This document shows, piece by piece, positions 8,795-16,962 of a stretch of DNA of 64,000 bases. A model generated the notes under the pieces. It did no database searches. It was not told the DNA's origin and saw nothing but the letters and a program-made list of their open reading frames with translations. The position numbers were made by a program, and so were the translations under genes. Positions within the stretch are counted from its first letter, which is position 1. Each line of letters starts with the position of its first letter. Source of the stretch: Cytobacillus firmus NBRC 15306 (lineage in GTDB: Bacteria > Bacillota > Bacilli > Bacillales > Cytobacillaceae); the NCBI RefSeq assembly GCF_001591465.1, contig NZ_BCUY01000007.1:1-64000 (forward strand), written 5' to 3'.

Positions 8795-9448
8795 TTAGTC
8801 TGTCAGTTCCACTTCAACTTGCGTTTCCAGGCACAGAAAGTAACCTTGACCTCTTCTGGTTTTAATGATCTTAGGTTTATTGGGGTTTGCCTCTATCTTC
8901 TCGCGCAATTTGTGAATATACACATATAAATTATCCGTTCCTACTGTTTCATCAAAGCCCCACACTAGATCAATCAGTTTTTCCGAGCTGCATATTTTTC
9001 CTGAATGTTCAATGAGCGTTTTTAATATTCGGAATTCAAGCGAAGAAAGGACAATTACCCTGCCTCCCTTTATTAAAACCCGATCCTCTGTATCAAGCAC
9101 GGTATCCTCAGTGAGCTTTACCAGCACATGATCCTTCCTAGCCTCGGAAGGCTTATTTTTTTCATGGATGATCCGAAGAGTGATCGTTTCCAGCAAGTTT
9201 TTATAATTCTTATTAAAGCTTGTCACAATAATAGAAATTCCATTATAAATTGTGACTCGCTTGAAAAAGCCAATAATATCCTTCTCAAGCATGCTCTCAT
9301 CGATGACAATGGCAAAACATTGTTTAAGTAAACCAAAGGAAATGTCTCTCCAGTTTCGCAAGTGTAGAACTTGAAAATCGGCTATTTCACCTATAAGACC
9401 ATGCTTCTCCAACGTATCTTTACAATTTGAAATAATCAGAATATTTAT
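8795..9448 (-). CDS. EpiQ-like OmpR-type regulator with degenerate receiver, ATA start
   Basis: Proposed 217 residues. The C-terminal half is an OmpR/PhoB winged helix (LSSLEFRILKTLIEHSG, then YVYIHKLREKIE and RRGQGYFL). The N-terminal half looks like a receiver whose acidic pocket is lost. The first ATG/GTG/TTG in frame is a TTG at 9412, but the reading frame is open upstream to a TGA at 9452 and encodes NILIISNCKDT, a typical first beta strand. A textbook AAGGAGGAG (9455-9463) lies 6 nt before an ATA at 9446-9448, so I place the start there. The epidermin activator EpiQ has a similar make-up and position beside modification genes. It likely activates lan genes independently of phosphorylation. 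Confidence 0.8.
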   Translation of the reverse strand: MNILIISNCKDTLEKHGLIGEIADFQVLHLRNWRDISFGLLKQCFAIVIDESMLEKDIIGFFKRVTIYNGISIIVTSFNKNYKNLLETITLRIIHEKNKPSEARKDHVLVKLTEDTVLDTEDRVLIKGGRVIVLSSLEFRILKTLIEHSGKICSSEKLIDLVWGFDETVGTDNLYVYIHKLREKIEANPNKPKIIKTRRGQGYFLCLETQVEVELTD

Positions 9449-9463
9449 GGCTCACTCCTCCTT
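9446..9463 (-). promoter_or_regulatory. Ribosome binding site preceding an ATA start codon
   Basis: AAGGAGGAG, six nt, then ATA; the next in-frame codons are AAT, ATT, CTG, and no standard start occurs until TTG at 9412, which has no good ribosome binding site. The site is correctly spaced only for ATA. Confidence 0.65.
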
Positions 9464-9475
9464 CGCAGAAAAGTT

Positions 9476-10222
9476 TTATTTATTGGCAACGTCATTATTC
9501 TTATATAAATGAAGGGCGTAAATAATGGCCAATACACCAATGACCGTGATGGATGCTACTCCAGAAAAAATGCTTTTCAGCTTATAATTTGTCAGATCCG
9601 TGACTACCAGGCTGAAAAAATAAGGGTTTAACAGCTGCCAGTCTCCTAAAGATGAGAAAAGCATTGCAATAGATGTTGTACAGCCTATTACAGCTGTAAG
9701 AATTCCTGCAACGATATTTCTAAAAGCGATGCTGGCCAATATTGTGATGCATACAAGCCCACACTGAGTAAAAGCTATTCTCAAACTGCCCAGAATCTCT
9801 GACTTTATGAAATTCGGAGGCGGCGGGATATCAGCAAAGAGAAGACATATGATCAGATTTACACTAAAAATCAGCAAACAAGAAGTCAGGATAAACAAGA
9901 AAATAATGAACACTTTACCTGTAAAAAAAGATGCTCTTGAATGCGGATAGGTAAAATGGGCTTCTGCAGTGCCTTCACGGTATTCCCTTGAGAAAATAAA
10001 ACTTGCAATGCCTGCATAGAAAATCGGCGCTATGATAACCGTCAGCAGGAAATTCACAAAAACCAAAGATGTGTTCCAATTAAAGGCTGAGTCTTCCAAT
10101 AATCCGGATAGCATGACATAAATAAGATTAAAAACAATGGGTATGAGAATAACGCCCAATATCATCCATTGAACAATTGTCCTTCGCAATTTCAGCAGCT
10201 CAGTCTGCAGGATCGTGATCAT
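9476..10222 (-). CDS. ABC transporter permease of the self-protection/sensing module
   Basis: 248 residues with about six hydrophobic segments, in the ABC-2 permease style of LanE/LanG and YcbO. The N terminus LLKLRRTIVQWMIL is typical of these immunity permeases, which expel lantibiotics from the membrane. The start overlaps the end of the ATPase gene by 4 nt. Together with the adjacent kinase, response regulator and ATPase it resembles the B. subtilis ycbLMNO arrangement. It has a single permease, whereas the other exporter of this locus has two. Confidence 0.85.
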   Translation of the reverse strand: MITILQTELLKLRRTIVQWMILGVILIPIVFNLIYVMLSGLLEDSAFNWNTSLVFVNFLLTVIIAPIFYAGIASFIFSREYREGTAEAHFTYPHSRASFFTGKVFIIFLFILTSCLLIFSVNLIICLLFADIPPPPNFIKSEILGSLRIAFTQCGLVCITILASIAFRNIVAGILTAVIGCTTSIAMLFSSLGDWQLLNPYFFSLVVTDLTNYKLKSIFSGVASITVIGVLAIIYALHLYKNNDVANK

Positions 10223-11130
10223 GAAAGATCCTCCTCCTTCGTGATGGATAAAAAATAGTTTTCGAGGGAATCGCGGGCATTAACCATTTCATATACTTCC
10301 ACAAAACCATCAACCATTCTTGCATTTAACTCAGCTGCCTGAACACTGTTATAGATCTTGATTAGACCATTATTACATATGACATAGTCTGAGATTTTCA
10401 TCTCATTCTCCAGGATGAACGAAGCTTTATTCACATTATTTACTGAGATTTGCAAGTATCTTTTTTTCTTTTCCTGCAAGGCTTCATAATTGAGTTCTTC
10501 AATTAATCTTCCCCTATGTATAATTCCGAGAACACTGAACAAATGATCGATCTCAGATAAAATATGGCTTGATAGTAAAATAGCAACCTCATAGTCGTTA
10601 GCCAGTTTCAGCAGGGTTTGTCTCAGGTCTTTCATGACCTGAGGATCCAGTCCATTGGTTGGTTCATCCAGGATAAGAAACTCCGGATAATGCAGCATCG
10701 ACCTTGCAATCCCAAGCCTTTGCTTCATCCCCACTGAAAAGTCTTCCACCTTCTTGTCTTTGTATTGCATGAGGTTTAACTTCCTCAGCATTTCCTCGGT
10801 GCGTTTTTTTGAAGTGACTCCCATTAGCCGCCTGTGTATTTCCAGGTTTTCTTCTGCAGTCAGGTTATGATAAAAGTTGGAGTGGCCAATAAAAGAACCG
10901 ATTTTCTCAAAGATGGATTGGTTTTTAGCCGGGTTTTTTCCAAATAGTTCAACCTTACCCTTTGTTGGCTTGATTAAGTGCAAGATCATTTTCAGGGTAG
11001 TAGTCTTGCCGGCACCATTTTTCCCGATTAAACCGTATATTTCCCCCTTTTTGATTGTCATATCTATATTTTGCACCACTTGTTTATTCTGATAGATTTT
11101 TGTCAGACCAAATGTCCTTAATACATCCAT
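10219..11130 (-). CDS. ABC transporter ATPase of the self-protection/sensing module
   Basis: 303 residues, BcrA/LanF/YcbN size. It has Walker A GLIGKNGAGKTT, signature FSVGMKQRLGIARS and Walker B FLILDEPTNGLDP. Where LanF proteins carry the E-loop and ordinary ATPases the Q-loop, this protein reads FIGHSNFY, so neither Glu nor Gln is at the expected place. GAGGAGGG precedes the ATG. It pairs with the permease gene that overlaps its end. A direct-repeat operator lies about 105-120 nt upstream, at the end of the kinase gene. Confidence 0.88.
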   Translation of the reverse strand: MDVLRTFGLTKIYQNKQVVQNIDMTIKKGEIYGLIGKNGAGKTTTLKMILHLIKPTKGKVELFGKNPAKNQSIFEKIGSFIGHSNFYHNLTAEENLEIHRRLMGVTSKKRTEEMLRKLNLMQYKDKKVEDFSVGMKQRLGIARSMLHYPEFLILDEPTNGLDPQVMKDLRQTLLKLANDYEVAILLSSHILSEIDHLFSVLGIIHRGRLIEELNYEALQEKKKRYLQISVNNVNKASFILENEMKISDYVICNNGLIKIYNSVQAAELNARMVDGFVEVYEMVNARDSLENYFLSITKEEDLS

Positions 11131-11233
11131 TCTCGCCCTCCTCTCATTTATGGAATTTATTCACCAAATAAGGTAAATATTAACTAACAATTAAAATATT
11201 ACTATACTTTTTTTAAGTATTCCTAAACGATTT

Positions 11234-11250
11234 CTTACATTTTCCTTACA
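11234..11250 (-). promoter_or_regulatory. Direct-repeat operator TGTAAG-N5-TGTAAG
   Basis: On the minus strand TGTAAG-GAAAA-TGTAAG repeats with an 11-bp period, the geometry bound by OmpR-type response regulators. It lies about 105-120 nt before the ABC ATPase gene and overlaps the end of the kinase gene. A related site stands before lanF. It also resembles the WalR box (TGTWAH-N5-TGTWAH), so cross-binding is possible. Confidence 0.5.
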
Positions 11251-12172
11251 TCTGCTCTTCGGCCATTAGAGAAAAGGAGAAACACGTTCTTTCATAAGGC
11301 TTGCTTGTAACATGGATTTGTCCATGTTGTTTTTCTACTAATTTCTTTGTAATGGATAAACCAAGCCCATTACCGGCATTGCTGCGGGATTTCTCGGCTT
11401 GAAACAGCCGATTGAATACATGAGGTAAATCTTTTTCCATTATCCCCTCACCTTTATCCCAGATCCCAATCCAGCAGAGTTTATCAGCTTGCTCGATATT
11501 CACTCCAATTACTTTACCTTCCGCCCCATATTTAACAGCATTTTGGATCAGGTTATTTAAGATTCTCTCAACAGAGCCTCTGTCACATCTTACATATAAT
11601 GGTTCATCCGGCAAATCAATTACCGGGGTTATGCCTCTTCTTTCAAACTCGACAAAAAAGGCCACAAATACATCCATGATGATTTCCACAATATTTTCTC
11701 TTTGAAGCTTTATATCAATCTCTCCAGCTTCAAGCTGAGCAAGTTCAAAAAATGATTCAGTGATCGCTGTTAACTTCTGTGCCTTCTGATAGACCACTTC
11801 CAGATACTTCAGCCGCTCTTCTTCAGTCATTCTGCTGTTTTCCCGGTAAATAACCTCCATATATCCTAATATGGAGGTTAGAGGGGTGCGAATATCATGC
11901 GAGATATTGGTAATCATTTTCTTTCTTTCTATTTCAAGAAAATTAGTTTTCTCTCTGTTGTGATGATATTTTTCCATAAAACGATTAATCGAATCGATCA
12001 GACTTATTAATGGTGTGCTGGAATAGTGAATCCGTAAATGAGTCACAGAGTTTTTTGAAATGGATTCATCCAAATCTCCTTTTATTTTTTTGATCTGTTT
12101 ATTGAGGGAAATCCTATCATACAAGAGTCCCAGCACAATAATGATTAACAGAATAAACATCGTCCACATCAT
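11246..12172 (-). CDS. Sensor histidine kinase with minimal membrane anchor
   Basis: 308 residues. One hydrophobic segment occupies about residues 2-18, and there is essentially no extracytoplasmic loop. The HisKA motif is ISHDIRTPLTSILGYME. N, G1 and G2 boxes follow (NLIQNAVKYG, DKGEGI, GNGLGLSI). Kinases this bare usually sense through a partner ABC transporter or within the membrane, consistent with the ABC genes just downstream. It overlaps the response-regulator gene by a few nt. The probable signal is the mature lantibiotic or the cell-wall damage it causes. Confidence 0.92.
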   Translation of the reverse strand: MMWTMFILLIIIVLGLLYDRISLNKQIKKIKGDLDESISKNSVTHLRIHYSSTPLISLIDSINRFMEKYHHNREKTNFLEIERKKMITNISHDIRTPLTSILGYMEVIYRENSRMTEEERLKYLEVVYQKAQKLTAITESFFELAQLEAGEIDIKLQRENIVEIIMDVFVAFFVEFERRGITPVIDLPDEPLYVRCDRGSVERILNNLIQNAVKYGAEGKVIGVNIEQADKLCWIGIWDKGEGIMEKDLPHVFNRLFQAEKSRSNAGNGLGLSITKKLVEKQHGQIHVTSKPYERTCFSFSLMAEEQM

Positions 12173-12876
12173 TTTCGATCACCTGCAAACCGGTAGCCGA
12201 TTCCCCAGACAGTCTGTATATATTCTGGTGCAGAGGGATCTGTTTCAATTTTATTTCGCAGGCGATTTATATGAACCATTACTGTATTGTCATCGGTATG
12301 GAAATCCTCTTTCCAGATGTGTGAAAAGATTTGTGATTTGCTGAATACTTTTGCAGGATGGGTAAGAAGGAGCTCCAGAATGGCAAACTCCTTAGCTGTT
12401 AACATGATTTTATTATTTTTAATTTTGACTTCATATGTATCACGGTTTAGTTCCAGATCATTAAATTTCAATAACTTCTGCGAATCTTCTTTTTTTGTTT
12501 CATTAAGATAGAGGTAGCGTCTAAGCTGAGCTTTCACTCTGGCAAGAAATTCCCCAATAAAAAAAGGCTTAGAAATATAATCATCAGCTCCAAGCCCTAA
12601 ACCCAACACTTTATCCTGTTCTCCCCCTTTGGCGCTTAAGATCATCACGGGTGTATTTTTATGTTGTCTGATGTGCTGAAGAACTTCCAATCCATCCATC
12701 TGCGGGAGCATGATATCCAAGATAATCAAATCATAATGAAAACTGTTTATGCAATCCAGCGCCTCTTTTCCATCATTGACCAGCTGTGTATCATACCCTT
12801 CATTTTGCAGTGTTCTCTGAATTAAATGGCTGATTTCTTTGTCATCTTCGGCAACTAATATCTTCGAAAGGCTCAT
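12169..12876 (-). CDS. OmpR-family response regulator (LanR-like)
   Basis: 235 residues. The receiver domain is intact: acidic pair in VAEDDKE, phospho-Asp in LIILDIMLPQMDG, conserved Thr/Ser (MILSAKGG) and Lys (ISKPF). A winged-helix DNA-binding domain follows (LTAKEFAILELLLTHP, then VWGIGYRF). The start at 12876 is chosen because GAGGTGA lies 5 nt before it; the GTG at 12885 sits inside that ribosome binding site. It is the best candidate to bind the TNTAAG direct repeats before lanF and the other ABC operon, and possibly the precursor promoters. Confidence 0.92.
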   Translation of the reverse strand: MSLSKILVAEDDKEISHLIQRTLQNEGYDTQLVNDGKEALDCINSFHYDLIILDIMLPQMDGLEVLQHIRQHKNTPVMILSAKGGEQDKVLGLGLGADDYISKPFFIGEFLARVKAQLRRYLYLNETKKEDSQKLLKFNDLELNRDTYEVKIKNNKIMLTAKEFAILELLLTHPAKVFSKSQIFSHIWKEDFHTDDNTVMVHINRLRNKIETDPSAPEYIQTVWGIGYRFAGDRK

Positions 12877-12950
12877 GTGTATCACCTCTAGTGATTATTT
12901 AGATACACTTTGATTCTAACACATTGTTTTTGTAAATTTTAACATTTCTC

Positions 12951-14288
12951 TCAAAATAATAAGAAAGGGCTATCCCATTTCAAATCTGCTCCATGAATCA
13001 GTTCAAGCATAGACAGACAAATTCCGGCGCTTCCTTCCAAAAGCCCTGGTTTATGCAGCATTTTATTTTCCGCATCAGTATATCCAAATGGGGCCTCCGG
13101 ATTATAGCTGTCTATTATCTTATTTGCATAGTCATTCAGTTTCTCTTTATATATGGAAAAATGCTCTTCTTCTTTTCTCACCATTTTATGCAGGATATGC
13201 ATGTTACCGGAAACTCCATGACAAAAACTGAGTCCGCTCACGCTCGTCTCTTTTAATTCCTTAGCGATAAGTGAAGTATACGCCTCCAACGCCTCACTTA
13301 TTAAGCCTTTTTCATTCAGCGCTTTTCCAGCAAGATATAACGAATAGGCAATTCCAGGGAGTCCGTAGCACCAGGCATCCGGATGGTCTTCATTGTAGTT
13401 CGGCTGCCCAAATACTTCATGTTCAAATGAGAGAATATCCGGCCAGGAAATGCTTTCTCCCTTCACTCTTTTCTTGTTCACTAACCATTGGGAGATCTCC
13501 CATATCGCTTCCTTTTGCCCCTTTGCTTCGTACCCGTCAAGGCTGGCCTGGGCCAAACATGCAAGCGTACCCGCAATGCCATGGGACATTCCACTATTAA
13601 AGCTTCCATTGGGATACATCGTTTGATAGTCCTGATTGAATTGATAATGTCTCGGAATATACCAGCCTGGAACCACTTCTCCATCAATACTTATTTCATC
13701 TGCAAGACGGACTTGATTTTTCATTACTTCCTTATACAACCACTGGGCCGTTTCATTCTCAGGCAGCTCCCGCAAATATACTGCCAAACCTGAAAGCCCT
13801 GACATGGGATCATACCAAAAAGGGGAAACTCCTTTAGCTTCGCTGAAAGTTTCGGACCCTTCCCTTAAAAATTGTTCAATTCTTTTAAAAGCTAAACTGT
13901 TTAATTGCTGCAGGAATCCCGAATAGCGCGTCCCTCCTCTGGAAGCTTGCAAAACAGCGTAAGCGATTCCCGTTAATCCGCTATATAGAGATACATCATC
14001 AAGGCTATTCCCATTCATTTCCTCATGCAAAGCCATTAAATAGTCATGTATAACCTCATCCCAGCCTTCCTCAGGATAAAGCATGTCCATCTTTGAATAA
14101 AAAAGAATAAGGCCCGGATATCCCTGAGATAAAGAACAGCTATCCCAAGGGTTCCTCCCCTCTGAATTTCGGTTGGAGGCTGCACAGGCGGAGGCTTTAA
14201 CCTGTGCAGGATCTTTCAATTTATATGCAATGTCATGGACGATCTGCTTCATATTCATGACAGTGGATGAACCTTCCAGATTTATCAT
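12951..14288 (-). CDS. lanC: Second LanC lanthionine cyclase
   Basis: 445 residues, same size as the first LanC. Zinc ligands are intact: Cys307 in DAWCYGLPG and Cys356-His357 in FCHGVSG, with His236 in GMSHGIAG. The ATG at 14288 is the real start because AGGAGGAGG (14293-14301) is spaced for it; the upstream GTG at 14306 would translate the ribosome binding site itself. It is the last gene of the lanFEG operon, 28 nt after lanG. A class II LanM has its own cyclase domain, so this free-standing LanC either helps the class I pathway, has a special ring to close, or has a regulatory or immunity role. Confidence 0.93.
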   Translation of the reverse strand: MINLEGSSTVMNMKQIVHDIAYKLKDPAQVKASACAASNRNSEGRNPWDSCSLSQGYPGLILFYSKMDMLYPEEGWDEVIHDYLMALHEEMNGNSLDDVSLYSGLTGIAYAVLQASRGGTRYSGFLQQLNSLAFKRIEQFLREGSETFSEAKGVSPFWYDPMSGLSGLAVYLRELPENETAQWLYKEVMKNQVRLADEISIDGEVVPGWYIPRHYQFNQDYQTMYPNGSFNSGMSHGIAGTLACLAQASLDGYEAKGQKEAIWEISQWLVNKKRVKGESISWPDILSFEHEVFGQPNYNEDHPDAWCYGLPGIAYSLYLAGKALNEKGLISEALEAYTSLIAKELKETSVSGLSFCHGVSGNMHILHKMVRKEEEHFSIYKEKLNDYANKIIDSYNPEAPFGYTDAENKMLHKPGLLEGSAGICLSMLELIHGADLKWDSPFLLF

Positions 14289-14315
14289 AATTCCTCCTCC
14301 TAACACTTTCTGCTT

Positions 14316-15077
14316 CTATTTGACCCAATCTCTGCGATTCCACCGCAATAGTGTAAAAGAATAGGTGAGAACGATAACAAGCAAAAGAAACCATAAATAT
14401 GAGAGGTCTGCCTCTAGCAGGAACACAAACAATTCCTGGCTGCCAAACAGCAGAATATCGAACAAATCGCTAAGATACACAGAAATGAAGAGTAAGAACA
14501 GGTAAGTGATAACAGTAATGATCGTATTCGGCAGTGTAACACTTAATAAACTGGCTATACCTATCAGGGCAACAAAAATAATGAATACACCAAGATAATA
14601 TTTCACCTGATATATATAGGCTTCCGCCACTCCCATTACAGGTGCATTTTCATAATAAAAACTGACCGAATCCGCCTTTGGATAAAATAAGTATCCCGCA
14701 GCCGTGCCCACTGCAAAGGTGATTGCCATCATGACAGCCACCAGCACAATCAGCAGAAACCATTTTGCTAATAAAATGTCTTTTAATGAGAGAGGTCTGA
14801 TCGCCACCAGGCGAAGGCCTCCAGACTGGTACTCGCCATTAATACTGTCGATGCACATTACAGGCAGTATGATGAGGACCATCAAATAATAGATTTTCTT
14901 CAGCAGAAAAATAGAGTAATTGAGTGAGTTGAGCGGTGCACTTTCTTCCATTGTAAAAAATAGGTTTTCTGCCAGCAAAGACTGAACAAGAATATAAATC
15001 ATGAAAATGGAAAAGAACAAAATGTTTTTTTTTCGACTGAACATTCTTTGCCATTCACTGGAAAGCAATGGATTCAA
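14316..15077 (-). CDS. lanG: Lantibiotic immunity ABC permease (LanG-like)
   Basis: 253 residues with about six membrane segments. The N terminus LLSSEWQRMFSRKKN is characteristic of LanE/LanG-type ABC-2 permeases. The start codon is TTG at 15077 with GGAGGGAG 7 nt upstream. It forms a heteromeric exporter with the neighbouring LanE and LanF proteins, removing the mature peptide from the producer's membrane. It follows lanE by 15 nt. Confidence 0.85.
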   Translation of the reverse strand: MNPLLSSEWQRMFSRKKNILFFSIFMIYILVQSLLAENLFFTMEESAPLNSLNYSIFLLKKIYYLMVLIILPVMCIDSINGEYQSGGLRLVAIRPLSLKDILLAKWFLLIVLVAVMMAITFAVGTAAGYLFYPKADSVSFYYENAPVMGVAEAYIYQVKYYLGVFIIFVALIGIASLLSVTLPNTIITVITYLFLLFISVYLSDLFDILLFGSQELFVFLLEADLSYLWFLLLVIVLTYSFTLLRWNRRDWVK

Positions 15078-15092
15078 TTTGTCTCCCTCCTT

Positions 15093-15911
15093 CTAATGTA
15101 AGGAATCTCTTCTGGAGAATATGATTAGTGAAACTGCAGTCCCCAAAAGTATATAAGCCATCATGACAGCCAATATCCACCCTTTTAAAAACACTTGATC
15201 TGTAAGCATCTGAACAATTCCGCTAAACTGAATCTCAATTAAAGAAAAGTAGACGTACTGTGAATAGCCAATGGACTCTCCAAACATTCCAAGCAGTACT
15301 GGAAAAAGCATGGAAGCCAGCAAAAAACCGGCTGTTATCGCAAATGCCGTTGTGGATGATCTGCTTATGACTCCCACCAGAACCGCAACACTGGCTACCG
15401 CTGAAAGCGACAGATAGGAAAGCAGAAAATAAGCCGCACTATAGCCTAAAGAGTGTAAGGGGGATACAGGCTCTGGCTGAAAAAATAAGTAGACTTTTTC
15501 TGCACTGTCGAAAAAGAGCCATCCCGCAGCTAACGAACAGATAAAATAGGCACCAACGAGCAAAAAGAGATAAAGCAAAACGGAAAAATACTTCGCCCAA
15601 AAAACGCTTGAAAAACGAAAGCTTCTTTGCAAAACCATTCGAAGCTGACCGGTTCTGTATTCATGCGTGAAGCTCATGATAATGATCAGAACAGCCACGA
15701 TATTGAAATAGAGCATAAAGACTTCCGCAATACTCATAACAGGGAAATTGGACCAGAACGAGTACTGCGGGTCCGTCTTCTCGAGTACTTCATTGTTTTC
15801 TCTTGATTGAAGGGCCGTAACAAGCACTAGGAAGGGAATGAGGATAAAAAAAAGAATGGAACTTTTTTTGCTCCAGAGACGTTCCCATTCACAAAGGAAT
15901 ATAGATCTCAT
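15093..15911 (-). CDS. lanE: Lantibiotic immunity ABC permease (LanE-like)
   Basis: 272 residues with about six hydrophobic segments and the N-terminal signature LCEWERLWSKKSS, parallel to the adjacent LanG-like protein. The start overlaps the end of lanF by 4 nt. Family knowledge: LanE and LanG each contribute one membrane half to the LanFEG exporter. Confidence 0.86.
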   Translation of the reverse strand: MRSIFLCEWERLWSKKSSILFFILIPFLVLVTALQSRENNEVLEKTDPQYSFWSNFPVMSIAEVFMLYFNIVAVLIIIMSFTHEYRTGQLRMVLQRSFRFSSVFWAKYFSVLLYLFLLVGAYFICSLAAGWLFFDSAEKVYLFFQPEPVSPLHSLGYSAAYFLLSYLSLSAVASVAVLVGVISRSSTTAFAITAGFLLASMLFPVLLGMFGESIGYSQYVYFSLIEIQFSGIVQMLTDQVFLKGWILAVMMAYILLGTAVSLIIFSRRDSLH

Positions 15912-16816
15912 TGCGTCATCAGCTCAATAAAGATTTCTTCCAGGTTTCTTTCGGATTTCTCAATGCTCGTTAACCCAATGTTTTCTTCAGCAAGTGTTCT
16001 TCGGAGATACTGAAGCTCATCTTCTGTACATATGGCCTGAAGTGTCCTGGAATCAAGCCTTTTGATCTGAATTTTCCCCTTTAACAGGGATAAGGCTTTA
16101 TCCGGCTGTTCACAGCTGATTTCCCACCTGGCTTTTCCAATGAGATCATCAAGTCTTCCTGTCCATTTAAGCTCACCTTCATGTATCATGACAATTTTAT
16201 TGCAGATATGCTGAAGTTCATCAAGCAAATGGCTGGATATTAGAAATGTCAGGCCTTTTTCATTTCTTAATCGCATTATCAGTTCTCTCAGGAACTTCAT
16301 CCCCATCGGATCGAGCCCATTGGCCGGCTCATCCAGAATAATCACTTCAGGGTCGCCCAATAGCGCCTGGGCAATCCCCAGCCGCTGCTTCATACCGAGG
16401 GAATAAGAGGAAACTCTATCATTGCCTCTATCTTTTAATCCGACTAGCTCGAGCAATTCCTCCACTTTCCTGTTATGTTCTGATCTGGGGATATGGGGAT
16501 GCAGCTTAATCAAATTTCTTAAATTTCCCCTCCCGGACATATGTCCGAAAAAGATCGGCGTTTCAACGATGGCCCCCACCCGGCTTAATGCCTGCTTCCG
16601 ATTCTTTGATACAGAGTTCCCAAGCACCAGCACATCTCCCGCAGATGGCTTTACAAGCCCCATCATCACCCGGATCAGTGTCGTCTTTCCAGCGCCATTC
16701 GGTCCAAGGAACCCGCAAATATCCCCCTGCTCTAAATCAAAAGTAATCTCATGAAGCAATTTTCTTGTTTTTATTTTTTTGGAAACACTCCTCACTTCCA
16801 ATACCTTCGGTTCCAT
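15908..16816 (-). CDS. lanF: Lantibiotic immunity ABC ATPase (LanF)
   Basis: 302 residues. Walker A GFLGPNGAGKTT, signature YSLGMKQRLGIAQ, Walker B VIILDEPANGLDP. In place of the Q-loop there is VGAIVETPIFF, the Glu-containing E-loop known as a hallmark of LanF ATPases. That separates it from the YcbN-like ATPase at 10219. GAGGTG precedes the ATG. It heads lanF-lanE-lanG-lanC and has its own operator-like repeats about 90-110 nt upstream, after a terminator that closes the lanM-lanT operon. Confidence 0.92.
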   Translation of the reverse strand: MEPKVLEVRSVSKKIKTRKLLHEITFDLEQGDICGFLGPNGAGKTTLIRVMMGLVKPSAGDVLVLGNSVSKNRKQALSRVGAIVETPIFFGHMSGRGNLRNLIKLHPHIPRSEHNRKVEELLELVGLKDRGNDRVSSYSLGMKQRLGIAQALLGDPEVIILDEPANGLDPMGMKFLRELIMRLRNEKGLTFLISSHLLDELQHICNKIVMIHEGELKWTGRLDDLIGKARWEISCEQPDKALSLLKGKIQIKRLDSRTLQAICTEDELQYLRRTLAEENIGLTSIEKSERNLEEIFIELMTQ

Positions 16817-16900
16817 GTTTGCACCTCACTCAGCTTCTCCTCCTCAGGAAAAGCGAACTATTTGTAAAAATAGTAACATGATCTATTTAAGAATCTTTTT

Positions 16901-16924
16901 CTTAATTCTTACATTTTTCTTAAG
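16901..16924 (-). promoter_or_regulatory. Operator repeats upstream of lanF
   Basis: On the minus strand CTTAAG-AAAAA-TGTAAG repeats with an 11-bp period, and a further ATTAAG follows 7 bp on. This is the same architecture as the site at 11234. An inverted TTTAAG copy lies at 16886-16891. Confidence 0.5.
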
Positions 16925-16927
16925 CCT

Positions 16928-16957
16928 AAAAAAATAACCCTCACACGTGCCAGGGGT
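16928..16957 (-). terminator. Likely terminator after the C39-type lanT
   Basis: On the minus strand ACCCCT pairs with AGGGT around a CACGTG-containing loop, followed by TATTTTTTT, about 6 nt past the lanT stop. The stem is short with a bulge. Confidence 0.55.
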
Positions 16958-16962
16958 ACCTT

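Noticed and set aside
9128-9331. Plus-strand frame inside the EpiQ-like gene
   Set aside because: Antisense shadow without a ribosome binding site; the minus-strand gene has clear domain motifs.
14289-14306. Upstream GTG start for the second lanC
   Set aside because: The first codons would be the ribosome binding site AGGAGGAGG itself; ATG at 14288 is correctly spaced.
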